Source: Martelella radicis (GTDB lineage Bacteria > Pseudomonadota > Alphaproteobacteria > Rhizobiales > Rhizobiaceae). Taken from it: DNA of 64,000 bases. The stretch covers positions 124,001 through 188,000 of the forward strand of contig NZ_JACIDZ010000007.1 in NCBI RefSeq assembly GCF_014196625.1, given 5' to 3'. The notes beneath the pieces were generated by a model that did no database searches, was not told the DNA's origin, and was given only the letters and a program-made list of their open reading frames with translations. Below, piece after piece: positions 53,516 through 62,878 of this stretch (within the stretch, counting starts at the first letter, position 1; each line of letters starts with the position of its first letter). Both the position numbers and the translations under genes were made by a program.

Positions 53516-56500
53516 ATGGATTATGCCGAATTATGCGTCACCTCCAATTTCACCTTCCTCACCGGCGCCTCACACCCGGAGGAGATGGTGGTCCGCGCCG
53601 CCGAGCTGGACCTCGACGCCATTGCGATTACCGACCGCAATTCGCTCGCCGGTGTGGTCCGTGCGTTCAGGGCACTGAAGGAAACGCGACGCAAGCTGGA
53701 AAAGGAAACGGAGGAGCAATGCATCAGGCTTGCGGAGAATATCGACCCTTCATCGCGCCAGTCCGTCGGTGGAGCAAAAACCATCCCGCTACCGCGGATC
53801 CGCCGCCTGCCACGCCTGATCGTCGGCTGCCGTCTGGTGCTTTCCGACAGTCCGGTCGATTTCGTGGCCCTGCCGAAGGACAAATCCGCCTATCAGAAAC
53901 TCGCGCGGCTCCTAAGCCTCGGCAAACAGCGCACGCAAAAGGGCGAATGCCTGCTTTATCTGAGCGACATGCTGGACTGGGCCGACGGTTCGATCCTCAT
54001 TGCCCTGCCTCAGGAGATGAAGAAAAAGGCGGAGGTGACAGGGCATATCACCCAGGCGCTCCGCCGCTTTCCCGGCCACGTCTTCACCGGCGCCGCCCCC
54101 CGCTATGACGGTTCCGACGCCGCCTGGTTCAAAACCCTGACGGCGCTTTCGCATACCACCGGCGCACCCATGGTCGCCGTCGGCGACGTGCTGATGCATC
54201 ACGCCAGCCGCCGCCAGCTTGCCGATGTGCTGACCTGCATGCGCCACCACATCACCATCGACGAGATCGGCCGCCTTGCGCTGCCGAATGCCGAGCGGCG
54301 GCTGAAGCCGGCTGACGAGATGGCGCATATCTTCCGCGACCACCCCGCCGCCATCCGCCGCACGCTGGAGATTGCCGCGCGCCTCACCTTCGACCTGACA
54401 GAGCTCTCCTACAATTATCCTGCCGAAGTCGCTCATGGCGAGGCGCCGCAAGCCCGGCTCGCGCGGCTCACCTGGGAAGGACTGAAGTGGCGCAACCCTG
54501 AAGGCATACCGGCGCGCCACCGCGAGCTTGCCGAAAAGGAACTGGCACTGGTCGACGAACTCGGCTTCGCCGCCTATTTCCTCACCGTGCATGACATCAT
54601 CGTCTTTGCCCGCAGCAAGGGTATTCTGTGTCAGGGCCGCGGCTCGGCGGCCAACTCCATCCTCTGCTATGCGCTGCGGATCACCGATGTCAGTCCCGAC
54701 ATGATCGGCATGGTGTTCGAGCGTTTCGTCTCCCGCCATCGCGGCGAGCCGCCCGATATCGACGTCGATTTCGAGCATGAGCGGCGCGAAGAGGTGATCC
54801 AGCATATCTATGACAAATATGGCCGGGACCATGCCGGGCTTTGCGCCACCGTCATCCATTTCCGCTCGCGTGCGGCGATCCGCGAGGTCGGCAAGGTGAT
54901 GGGCCTGTCGAACGATGTCACCGCCGCCCTTTCCGGCCAGATCTGGGGCATTTCCAGCAAGGGCGCCGATCCCGAACGGTTGAAGGAAGTCGGGCTTGAT
55001 CTTTCCGACCGGAGGCTCACCCAGACGGTACGCATCATCGGTGAAATCATCGGCTTCCCCCGGCATCTGTCGCAGCATGTCGGCGGCTTCGTCATCACCC
55101 ACGACCGGCTGGACGAACTCTGTCCCATCGAAAACGCCGCGATGGAAGACCGCACCGTGATCGAATGGGACAAGGACGATATCGATGCACTGCAGATCCT
55201 GAAGGTGGATGTCCTGAGCCTCGGCATGCTGACCTGCCTGCAGAAAAGCTTCGACCTCCTGTCCCGCCACTATAACCGCCCGCTCACCATCGCCGAGGTG
55301 CCGCAGGGCGACGCGGCAACCTATGACATGCTCTGCGCCGCCGATGCCGTCGGCGTGTTTCAGGTGGAAAGCCGGGCACAGATGAACTTTTTGCCGCGCA
55401 TGCAGCCACGCAAATTCTACGACCTCGTCATCGAGGTGGCGATCGTGCGCCCCGGCCCGATCCAGGGCGGCATGGTGCAGCCCTATATCCAGCGCCGTCA
55501 GAGAAAGGCAAAGATAGAATACCCCTCGCCGGAACTTGAGGATGTGTTGAAGAAGACGCTCGGCGTGCCGCTGTTCCAGGAACAGGCCATGCTGATCGCC
55601 GTGGTCGCCGCCGGCTTTTCGGCCGAGGATGCCGACCGGCTGCGCCGTTCGCTGGCAAGCTTCCGCCAGATGGGCACGATCGGCGAATTCGAGGCGCAGT
55701 TCGTCAATGGCATGCTCAAGAATGGCTATGAACGCGATTTCGCCGAACGCTGCTTTGCCCAGATCCGGGGCTTTGCCGATTACGGCTTCCCCGAAAGCCA
55801 TGCGGCGGCGTTTGCCATGCTCACCTATGTCTCGGCCTGGCTGAAATGCCACTATCCGGCGGCCTTCGCCTGCGCGCTTTTAAACTCGCAGCCGATGGGT
55901 TTTTACGCCCCCGCCCAGATCGTCCGCGATGCCCGCGAGCATCAGGTGGAAGTCCGCCCCATCTCGGTCAATCACAGTGCCTGGGACTGCACGCTGGAAC
56001 GCCGCGCCGATGGCGCCTATGCCCTGCGGCTCGGCTTCCGCCAGATCAAGGGGCTGAAACAGGAGGACGCGACCTGGCTGGAGAAGGCCCGGGGCAACGG
56101 CTATCAGACACCGGAAGACGTGTGGCTCAGGGCCGGTCTGATGCCGGCGGTGCTCGAGCGCCTCGCCGAGGCTGATGCCTTTGCCGATGCGGGACTTTCC
56201 CGCCGCGATGCGCTGTGGCGCGTCAAGGCGATCCGCGCGCCAAAGCCGCTTCCGCTTTTCAACGACCCGATCGTTGGCGAGCATATTCTTGAACCGGATG
56301 TTCTCCTGCCGGTGATGAATCTCGGCGAGCAGGTGGTGGAGGATTACGTCGCCACCCGCATGAGCCTCAGAGCCCACCCGATGGAGCTCCTTCGTCCGAA
56401 AATGCCAGGCCTGACTCTCCATTCAGCGTTGGCGACAACACCGCAACGGCGCGTCAGCGTCTCAGGGTTGGTCATCACCCGCCAGCGCCCCGGAACGGCC

Positions 56501-56839
56501 TCGGGCGTCATCTTCCTGACGCTGGAGGATGAGACCGGCGTTTCCAACGTCGTCGTCTGGAACAAGGTCTATGAGCGCTTCCGCCGCACGGTGATGGGCG
56601 GACGCCTGCTGAAGGTCACCGGCAAGCTGCAGCGCGAGGGCGTGGTCGTCCATGTGATCGCCGAAACCATCGAGGATTGCTCCTGGCGCCTCTCAGAACT
56701 CGGCCACCCGATGGACGATGCCATCGGCGTCACCGACCCTAAAGCCGATGACACGCCGCGAAGGCCCAGGCTCCAGCCCCGCGCGCATCATCCGCGCGAA
56801 CAGGCGAAGAAACTGTTTCCAAGCCGGGATTTTCATTGA
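53516..56839 (+). CDS. dnaE2: Error-prone DNA polymerase III alpha subunit DnaE2
   Basis: A 1107-residue C-family polymerase used for translesion synthesis. Domains in order: PHP (about 1-80 and 120-330, with LTGASHPEEMVVRAAELDLD), the polymerase core (about 340-720) with catalytic Asp residues in PPDIDVDFEHERREE, GRGSAANSILCYALRITD, the tandem HhH region, and a C-terminal OB domain (about 1000-1080, VSVSGLVITRQRPGTASG). It lacks the clamp-binding tail of replicative DnaE1. Together with ImuA and ImuB it forms the SOS mutasome. Confidence 0.96.
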   Translation: MDYAELCVTSNFTFLTGASHPEEMVVRAAELDLDAIAITDRNSLAGVVRAFRALKETRRKLEKETEEQCIRLAENIDPSSRQSVGGAKTIPLPRIRRLPRLIVGCRLVLSDSPVDFVALPKDKSAYQKLARLLSLGKQRTQKGECLLYLSDMLDWADGSILIALPQEMKKKAEVTGHITQALRRFPGHVFTGAAPRYDGSDAAWFKTLTALSHTTGAPMVAVGDVLMHHASRRQLADVLTCMRHHITIDEIGRLALPNAERRLKPADEMAHIFRDHPAAIRRTLEIAARLTFDLTELSYNYPAEVAHGEAPQARLARLTWEGLKWRNPEGIPARHRELAEKELALVDELGFAAYFLTVHDIIVFARSKGILCQGRGSAANSILCYALRITDVSPDMIGMVFERFVSRHRGEPPDIDVDFEHERREEVIQHIYDKYGRDHAGLCATVIHFRSRAAIREVGKVMGLSNDVTAALSGQIWGISSKGADPERLKEVGLDLSDRRLTQTVRIIGEIIGFPRHLSQHVGGFVITHDRLDELCPIENAAMEDRTVIEWDKDDIDALQILKVDVLSLGMLTCLQKSFDLLSRHYNRPLTIAEVPQGDAATYDMLCAADAVGVFQVESRAQMNFLPRMQPRKFYDLVIEVAIVRPGPIQGGMVQPYIQRRQRKAKIEYPSPELEDVLKKTLGVPLFQEQAMLIAVVAAGFSAEDADRLRRSLASFRQMGTIGEFEAQFVNGMLKNGYERDFAERCFAQIRGFADYGFPESHAAAFAMLTYVSAWLKCHYPAAFACALLNSQPMGFYAPAQIVRDAREHQVEVRPISVNHSAWDCTLERRADGAYALRLGFRQIKGLKQEDATWLEKARGNGYQTPEDVWLRAGLMPAVLERLAEADAFADAGLSRRDALWRVKAIRAPKPLPLFNDPIVGEHILEPDVLLPVMNLGEQVVEDYVATRMSLRAHPMELLRPKMPGLTLHSALATTPQRRVSVSGLVITRQRPGTASGVIFLTLEDETGVSNVVVWNKVYERFRRTVMGGRLLKVTGKLQREGVVVHVIAETIEDCSWRLSELGHPMDDAIGVTDPKADDTPRRPRLQPRAHHPREQAKKLFPSRDFH

Positions 56840-57072
56840 GGCATTAACGGCTGTCAAAAAGAGCAGCCGGACCGCCTCCGGCATGATGCCGGAAACAACA
56901 GTACGATCTTCAAACCGGCTTCCACGTCCTGACAAAACGACCCCCTGTGTCATCTGAAACACTTCCGAAGACGTAAAGACACTTAAGTTCATACAATAGA
57001 GCATGTTCGTCTTGCGCCACGATGCGCCATTGCCCATAGTCTCCGCCCCGAATTGGTTGATCGGCTTCGACA

Positions 57073-59307
57073 ATGAATAAAAAAACACAGGTCAAAGGCC
57101 GCTTTCGGTTTCTCCTGACACGCGCAGTTCCCGCACTGACGCTTGCGCTGCTGATCGGCATTGGCGTTGTCGCCCTGCTGGTCTGGGCAGGCAAGGAGAC
57201 GGACGAAGCATCGCACGAACGCCAGGCGCGGCTCGTCCGGCTCGTGATTTCCCAGCTGCAGACCGAAGTGGCGCATGACCAGGAAAGCTCCACGGTCTGG
57301 GACGACGCGGTCGTCGAGGTTCGCGCCGGCAATTTCGCCTGGATCGACGACAATCTCGGCACCTGGATGCACGACTATTTCGGCTTTGACGGCGTCTACA
57401 TCCTCGATCCGTCCGACCGGGCGCTTTACGCTTTCACGGATGGAGCCATGGCGAGCCAATACGCCTATGACGCCATCGAAAGCGAGGTCGCGCCCCTTGC
57501 CGAAGCGCTTCGGGCCAAGCTGGCCGCCGGCGACTACAGCCAGGTCAACGAGCAGGTCCTGACCCCCGGTGTCTCCGATCTGGCGGTGATCAGGGACCGT
57601 CCGGCCGTCGTCAGCGTCAAGCCGATCGTCCCGCATTCCGACTTCGTCCGGCAGGAAGCGGGCGAGGAGCATCTGCATGTCGCCGTCCGGTTTCTCGACG
57701 GCAGCCTGATCCAGGAACTTCAGGACGACTATATGTTCGAAGACCTCCGCTTTTCCTGGATGCCGGAAGGCTCGAACCAGCCACTGACGACCAGCGAGGG
57801 CAGAAATATCGGTTACTTCGTCTGGCAGCCCTACCGGCCAGGCTCGGCAGTGATGGCAAGTGTTATACCGGTGCTGATCGGCGTTCTGGCGATCGCGCTC
57901 GTTTCGATCGCGATTTTCCTGATCATCCATCACAACCGGTCGAAGAAGCTTGAGGAAAGCGAGGAGCGCATCCGCTATCTGGCAATGCACGATCCGTTGA
58001 CCGACCTTCCCAACCGGATGTATTTCAACGACAGGGTCGATCGCCGGCTGGCCGACAACGTCAAAAAACCACTCGCCCTTCTCTATCTTGATCTCGACCG
58101 CTTCAAGCAGGTCAACGACACGCTCGGCCATCCGGCAGGCGACGCGCTGATCAGCGAATTTGCCGGAAGGCTCAGGTCAACCCTTCGCGAAGATGACCTC
58201 GTGGCCCGGATCGGCGGAGACGAATTCACCGTCATGCTGAGCGGCCGCGACGGCGAACGGGAGATCAACGCGCTCTGTCAGCGCATAGTCGATGCCGCAC
58301 GCAAGCCGTTCCAGATCGACGGCAATACGGTTTTTATCGGCGTCAGCATCGGCGCCGCCATCTTTCCCCGTGACGGCGACGACCGGATCAACCTGCTGCG
58401 CAAGGCGGATGTGGCGCTCTACTATTCCAAGACCACCGGTCGGGGCCGCTACTCCTTCTTCTCCGAAGCCATGGACGAGACTCTCGGCTTGCGTCGAAAA
58501 ACGGAAATGGACCTCAGACAGGCGCTTCTCGGCGAAAACCAACTCTCTGTCTACTTCCAGCCGATCCAGTCCGCCCGCACCCGGCAGATTGTCGGCTGCG
58601 AGGCCCTGCTCCGCTGGCATCACCCCGAAATCGGATGGATTTCGCCCGAATTATTCATACCGATCGCGGAGGAGGCCGGACTGATCGATGACATCGGCCA
58701 GTTTGCCTTGCACAAAGCATGCGCGGCCGCAGCGAAATGGCACGGCCTGTCGGTCGCGGTCAATGTTTCGGGGGTCGAACTCGCCAACCCCGCCTATGCC
58801 GGCAAGGTCGAGAAGGTCCTGGTTGCGACCGGCCTTGCGCCATCCCGCCTCGAACTCGAAATCACCGAGTCCGTGGCAACAGACGAAGACAGTGCAGCGG
58901 TCGACAATCTGATCGCGCTTCGCGATCTCGGCGTGCGGATAGCCATCGACGATTTCGGTACAGGCTTCTCGTCGCTGGGACGTCTGCAATCTCTCAATAT
59001 CGACCGTATCAAGATCGACAGGAGCTTTGTCCAGGGGCTGGAGGGCAAGGCCGACGACGAAGCCATCATTCGCGCGATCGTCGATATAGCCCATGCCAAG
59101 GGGCTCAGGACCACCGCAGAGGGCGTGGAAACATCGCAACAAGGGGACACCCTGACCAGAATGGGCTGCGACGATCTGCAGGGGTTCCTCTACGCACAGC
59201 CGATGCCGCTACGTGACATCAACAGGAAGCTCGGCATAGCACACGATACCGCGAAGCTGGACGCAACACTTGCGGCAACGGCGCCTGGCGACGACGCCAA
59301 GGACTAG
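57073..59307 (+). CDS. CHASE4-like sensor with GGDEF and EAL domains
   Basis: Membrane-anchored cyclic-di-GMP enzyme of 744 residues. A first membrane helix (about 16-40) is followed by a periplasmic CHASE4-type sensor (about 45-255), a second helix (about 260-285), a GGDEF domain and an EAL domain. The diguanylate cyclase site is intact (ARIGGDEFTVML), and an allosteric I-site RxxD lies exactly five residues before GGDEF (REDD). The EAL signature CEALLRWHHPE is intact too, with a DDFGTGFSS segment. Both synthesis and breakdown of c-di-GMP are possible. The sensed signal is unknown. The gene is alone, between dnaE2 and the riboflavin operon. Confidence 0.93.
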   Translation: MNKKTQVKGRFRFLLTRAVPALTLALLIGIGVVALLVWAGKETDEASHERQARLVRLVISQLQTEVAHDQESSTVWDDAVVEVRAGNFAWIDDNLGTWMHDYFGFDGVYILDPSDRALYAFTDGAMASQYAYDAIESEVAPLAEALRAKLAAGDYSQVNEQVLTPGVSDLAVIRDRPAVVSVKPIVPHSDFVRQEAGEEHLHVAVRFLDGSLIQELQDDYMFEDLRFSWMPEGSNQPLTTSEGRNIGYFVWQPYRPGSAVMASVIPVLIGVLAIALVSIAIFLIIHHNRSKKLEESEERIRYLAMHDPLTDLPNRMYFNDRVDRRLADNVKKPLALLYLDLDRFKQVNDTLGHPAGDALISEFAGRLRSTLREDDLVARIGGDEFTVMLSGRDGEREINALCQRIVDAARKPFQIDGNTVFIGVSIGAAIFPRDGDDRINLLRKADVALYYSKTTGRGRYSFFSEAMDETLGLRRKTEMDLRQALLGENQLSVYFQPIQSARTRQIVGCEALLRWHHPEIGWISPELFIPIAEEAGLIDDIGQFALHKACAAAAKWHGLSVAVNVSGVELANPAYAGKVEKVLVATGLAPSRLELEITESVATDEDSAAVDNLIALRDLGVRIAIDDFGTGFSSLGRLQSLNIDRIKIDRSFVQGLEGKADDEAIIRAIVDIAHAKGLRTTAEGVETSQQGDTLTRMGCDDLQGFLYAQPMPLRDINRKLGIAHDTAKLDATLAATAPGDDAKD

Positions 59308-59382
59308 AACGACGCCGCCTTTTCTCTTGCAAACACGGCGCCGCTCGTTCCATCCGCCTGTCTTGAGAGGCAACCGGGCCGT

Positions 59383-59814
59383 TCAGGCCCTGGCCAGCGC
59401 CTCCAGCGCCTCGACGCAGGCAGCCGCGGCCTCGCGCCCCTTGTTGTGCTCGTCATCGGCGGAGCGCTCGAAGGCCTGGATCGCGGTATAGGTGGTCAGG
59501 ATGCCAAAGGAGGCCGGAACGCCGGTTTCAAGCTGGACCTGCATCAGCCCATGAGCGGCGGCTTCGGAGATATATTCGAAATGAGCCGTGTCGCCTTTTA
59601 TCACCGCGCCGATGCAGACGATCCCGTCATACCTGCCGCTCTTGGCGAGCTTTCTGGCGACCAGAGGCGTTTCGAAGGCGCCGGGAACGTCAAATATGTC
59701 GGTTTCGGCGAGCGTGACGCCGCGCTCGGCAAGTTCGGCCTTCGCGCCGTTCAGGAGGCCACTCGTGACCTTTTCATTGAAACGGGAGATGACGATCGCG
59801 ATACGGTGGGACAC
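59383..59814 (-). CDS. ribH: 6,7-dimethyl-8-ribityllumazine synthase
   Basis: Lumazine synthase of 143 residues, the penultimate riboflavin step. It has IVISRFNEKVTSGLLNGA at the N-terminus, IFDVPGAFETPLVARKLA (about residue 40), GAVIKGDTAHFEYI (about 67) and the C-terminal NKGREAA. It is the last gene of ribD-ribBA-ribH, 27 bases after ribBA. Alphaproteobacteria often have two lumazine synthases; the IFDVPGA and LMQVQLETGVP wording recalls the RibH2 type, while GDTAHFEYI is of the standard type. Confidence 0.94.
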   Translation of the reverse strand: MSHRIAIVISRFNEKVTSGLLNGAKAELAERGVTLAETDIFDVPGAFETPLVARKLAKSGRYDGIVCIGAVIKGDTAHFEYISEAAAHGLMQVQLETGVPASFGILTTYTAIQAFERSADDEHNKGREAAAACVEALEALARA

Positions 59815-59841
59815 GGATGGATTTCCTTTCAGGATCAGATT

Positions 59842-61059
59842 TCACGACGACGGCAGAAGGTGGCCGAATTTCTCGCGCTTTGTTGAGAGATAGGTTTCGT
59901 TGAACGGGTTTGAGGCGGCGATCAGCGGCCTGCGCCCTTCGATGCGAAGACCGGCATTTTCGAGCGCGGCAGGCTTTTCGGGATTGTTGGAGAGGAGCCT
60001 GAGGCGCGTGATGCCGAGGCTTTTGAGGATATGCGCCGCCGCATGGTATTCGCGGGCATCCGCCGGAAGGCCAAGCGCGACGTTGGCCGCATGGGTGTCG
60101 AGCCCCTTGTCCTGGAGCGCATAGGCGCGGATCTTGTTGGCAAGGCCGATACCGCGCCCCTCCTGCCCCTTCAGATAGACGATCACGCCTCCCTCCTCGC
60201 CGATCAGCGTCATCGCCTGACGAAGCTGCTCGCCGCAGTCACAGCGAAGCGAGGAGAAGACGTCGCCGGTCAGGCATTCGGAATGGACACGTACCAGCGG
60301 AGCGCCATCCAGAGGTCCCTTGACCAGCGCCAGATGCTCCGTTCCGTCAACGAGACTTCTGAACGCATGCGCTTCAAAGCCGGCAACTGCGGTCGGAAGC
60401 GCCGCCCGGGCAACTTCCTCGACCAGGATTTCGGTGCGCAGGCGGTACTCGGCGAGTTCCCTGATTGTCAGGAGCGGCATGTCGTGATCCTGGGCAAAGG
60501 TCTCGAGATCGGGCCATCGCGCCATCTCGCCGTCGTCACGCATGACCTCGCAGATCACGGCCGCCGGATTAAGGCCGGCAAGACGGGCAAGGTCGACCGC
60601 GCCTTCGGTATGGCCGTCGCGCGCCAGCACGCCGCCTTCGGCAGCCCGCAGCGGAAACATATGCCCCGGCGAGACGATGTCTGCGGGCTTCGCCTCGGGA
60701 TTGGCGGCCGCGGCAATCGTGCGGGCGCGCTCGGCTGCCGAAATTCCGGTGGTAACCCCCTCGGCCGCTTCGATAGACACGGTAAAGGCAGTTGAATGGC
60801 GGGCGCGGTTATTTGGGACCATCGGCGGCAGGCCGAGCCGGTCAACCTGCTCGCCCGTCAGCGTCAGGCAGATCAGGCCGCGGGCATGTTTTGCCATGAA
60901 ATTGACGGCTTCCGGCGTCGCAAAATCGGCAGCGACGACGACATCACCCTCGTTCTCGCGGGTCTCGTCATCCACCAGAAGCACCATGCCGCCGGCTTTC
61001 AGAGTTTCCATCGCCTTTTCGACGGAAGAGGCTGTCAGATTGCGTTCCATTCTGGTCAT
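59842..61059 (-). CDS. ribBA: Bifunctional 3,4-dihydroxybutanone-4-phosphate synthase / GTP cyclohydrolase II
   Basis: A 405-residue fusion. The N-terminal DHBP synthase has the acidic active site in DDETRENEGD (about residue 31) and HTEGAVDLA. The C-terminal GTP cyclohydrolase II has the zinc Cys residues in SECLTGDVFSSLRCDCG (about 258-274) and GRGIGLANKIRAYALQ, so both halves look active. The first product route uses ribulose-5-phosphate and the second GTP. The start overlaps the ribD stop (ATGA). Confidence 0.95.
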   Translation of the reverse strand: MTRMERNLTASSVEKAMETLKAGGMVLLVDDETRENEGDVVVAADFATPEAVNFMAKHARGLICLTLTGEQVDRLGLPPMVPNNRARHSTAFTVSIEAAEGVTTGISAAERARTIAAAANPEAKPADIVSPGHMFPLRAAEGGVLARDGHTEGAVDLARLAGLNPAAVICEVMRDDGEMARWPDLETFAQDHDMPLLTIRELAEYRLRTEILVEEVARAALPTAVAGFEAHAFRSLVDGTEHLALVKGPLDGAPLVRVHSECLTGDVFSSLRCDCGEQLRQAMTLIGEEGGVIVYLKGQEGRGIGLANKIRAYALQDKGLDTHAANVALGLPADAREYHAAAHILKSLGITRLRLLSNNPEKPAALENAGLRIEGRRPLIAASNPFNETYLSTKREKFGHLLPSS

Positions 61060-62087
61060 TCTTCTTCTCCGTGCGGCAGTACCGCAATATCCGATGCGTC
61101 AAATTCCAGGGAGCGATGGAAGACCCGCACCCGGTCGGGATTGTCTTTATGGATCAGCACATGTTCATCCCAGAACCCGCCCTGCAGCACGGCTGCCGTC
61201 AGCGTCGGTCCGGCTTCCACCAGCACCTCCATGATGCCTCGGCGGCCCAGTTCTTCCAGCGCGGCTTCAAGCGCTTCGGGCCGGATGACGCGAAAGCCGC
61301 GCGCTTCCGCCGCGGCGACATAAGCGTCCGGCACGCGGCTCCGCCGGTCCAGTATGGCGAGAATACGGGACTTGCCGGCAAAATCGGCCACCCGCCTGAC
61401 GGTAAACTCGGGATTGTCGGCAAGGATGGTGCCGGAACCGGTAAGGATCGCGTCGGCACGGCGGCGCAGACGGTGGGCCAGAACCAGGGACGAGGGCGAG
61501 GTGAAGGTCTTCGCGCCCGCGGGCGGCACCATGTCGTCCGTTTCGTCGAGAGCCTGTTTGACGGTCACCCAGGGCAGGCACGTGAGAACATGTTTCGAAA
61601 AGGGGGCGATCAATCGGGATGCGCGGCGCGCGAGCGTTCCGGCGCGTTCGCCCGGCAGGTCGGCGGCAAAGGAGACCGAAAGCCCGGCTGCGGCAAGCCG
61701 GACAGCCCCGCCGCCCGCCACGCCGGGGTTTGGATCGGGCGCACCGATGATGACGCGGCGGGCCGGCGTTGCGAGGATGGCATCGGCACACGGCGGCGTG
61801 CGGCCGTGATGGTTGCAAGGCTCGAGCGTGACGACGACGGTGTCGATGCGTTCGACGAGGCCGGCCGCGCGGGCGGAGGCAATCGCCTCCGCCTCCGCAT
61901 GCGCCATGCCCGCCTTGCGATGGTATCCTTCTGCGATCACCGTGCCGGCGGCATCAAGGAGCACACAGCCGACCGGCGGATTGGGCGTCGTCGCGCCGGC
62001 AAAGCGACCGGCTCCGTCAAGCGCACGCGCCAAGGCCGCCGTGACAACGGCCGCATTCAAACTGTCTTTGGCGGGGTGGATGCCCAT
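61056..62087 (-). CDS. ribD: Bifunctional riboflavin-specific deaminase / reductase RibD
   Basis: A 343-residue enzyme. The N-terminal zinc deaminase domain has HAEAEAIASA (about residue 53) and PCNHHGRTPPC (about 80), giving the His and two Cys ligands. The C-terminal NADPH reductase domain has WVTVKQALDETDDMVP and MEVLVEAGPTLTAAVL. It converts the GTP cyclohydrolase product into the ribitylamino substrate of RibH. It is the first gene of the operon controlled by the FMN riboswitch. Confidence 0.95.
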   Translation of the reverse strand: MGIHPAKDSLNAAVVTAALARALDGAGRFAGATTPNPPVGCVLLDAAGTVIAEGYHRKAGMAHAEAEAIASARAAGLVERIDTVVVTLEPCNHHGRTPPCADAILATPARRVIIGAPDPNPGVAGGGAVRLAAAGLSVSFAADLPGERAGTLARRASRLIAPFSKHVLTCLPWVTVKQALDETDDMVPPAGAKTFTSPSSLVLAHRLRRRADAILTGSGTILADNPEFTVRRVADFAGKSRILAILDRRSRVPDAYVAAAEARGFRVIRPEALEAALEELGRRGIMEVLVEAGPTLTAAVLQGGFWDEHVLIHKDNPDRVRVFHRSLEFDASDIAVLPHGEEE

Positions 62088-62155
62088 GCCTTCGCCTCAT
62101 TGCTCAAACAAGACGCCATGCAGGGCAAAAAGCGGGAAACGAAACGCGGACTGCG

Positions 62156-62168
62156 CCCGCAATGCGGG
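62156..62168 (-). promoter_or_regulatory. Small hairpin between the FMN riboswitch and ribD
   Basis: CCCGCAATGCGGG has 6-bp arms. It lies about 27 bases after the riboswitch in the direction of transcription and could be part of its expression platform. Confidence 0.4.
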
Positions 62169-62194
62169 ATACAGATCACACGTCGCCACGCGCT

Positions 62195-62352
62195 GTTCTC
62201 TTCCATCCGGACTATAACCGTCGGCTCCGGAATCACACCGGATCTGCTGACCCTCGATCATCCGGGACCTGCCCTTCGATCGAGGCGCTCGCGGGCTGAT
62301 GCTCATAGAGCAATTACCGCCGGTGGGGAGTTTCACCCCGCCCTGAGAACGT
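62195..62352 (-). ncRNA. FMN riboswitch (RFN element)
   Basis: On the reverse strand the classic RFN order is seen: GGGCGGGGTGAAACTCCCC, the ACCGGCGGTAATTGCTC stem, the variable hairpin, the CAGCAGATCCGGTGTGATTC section, and the closing GCCGACGGTTATAGTCCGG and GATGGAAGAGAAC. It precedes ribD by about 108 bases. FMN binding would shut down ribD-ribBA-ribH. Confidence 0.95.
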
Positions 62353-62433
62353 CGCCAACCGGACCTCCGGCCGACGCCATGAATTTAGGCAAGCGATCTG
62401 AAAATGACAAGCGCCAATTTCGACGACGGTCTG

Positions 62434-62808
62434 TCAAGCGCTTCCGGCGGTTGCGGCGACCGGTCCGTTTTCAGCGAACAGAAGGTCAAACCCGCCATAG
62501 ACCATGCGCGCGCCGTCGAACGGCATTTCGTTCATCTCCGGGTCGTTCATCAGCGCGCCCCAGGCAGCGTTGCGGGCATCCTTCGAAGGCCAGACCACCC
62601 AACTGAAAACAACGGCTTCGCCCCCCTTCTTCTTTAGTGCCATGTTGAACGAGGTAACCTTGCCATCCGGCACATCCTCCTCCCAGCACTCGACATAGGA
62701 AAGCGCGCCATGCGCCTTGAATTTCGCCGCCGCCTTCTGGCACAAGGCGTAATAGGCCTCCCTGTTCTCGACCGGCACCGGGGCCAGGAATCCGTCCACA
62801 TAGGTCAT
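62434..62808 (-). CDS. DUF1428 domain-containing protein
   Basis: A 124-residue cytoplasmic protein of unknown function. Typical DUF1428 wording is MTYVDGFLAPVP at the start, ALSYVECWEEDVP (about residue 37), VFSWVVWPSKDARN and the closing MPFDGARMVYGGFD. The fold is ferredoxin-like (dimeric alpha-beta barrel). I use the ATG at 62808 behind GGGAGA. It is divergent from a MarR regulator, with a 20-bp palindrome in the 70-base gap. Members are often found beside stress or detoxification regulators, but function is not known. Confidence 0.93.
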   Translation of the reverse strand: MTYVDGFLAPVPVENREAYYALCQKAAAKFKAHGALSYVECWEEDVPDGKVTSFNMALKKKGGEAVVFSWVVWPSKDARNAAWGALMNDPEMNEMPFDGARMVYGGFDLLFAENGPVAATAGSA

Positions 62809-62848
62809 GCGCTTCTCTCCCGTGTCTTGACTTTGATGCATGCGGATT

Positions 62849-62868
62849 TTACGTTGATATCAACATAA
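62849..62868. promoter_or_regulatory. MarR operator between the DUF1428 and MarR genes
   Basis: TTACGTTGATATCAACATAA is a palindrome over 20 bases with a single mismatched pair, containing the perfect core GTTGATATCAAC (62853-62864). It lies in the gap between the divergent starts, as expected for an autoregulating MarR protein. Confidence 0.8.
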
Positions 62869-62878
62869 AGGCATGAAC

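Noticed and set aside
53912-55852. 646-codon open frame on the reverse strand
   Set aside because: Antisense to the dnaE2 polymerase core; no recognisable domain and codon bias belongs to the forward gene.
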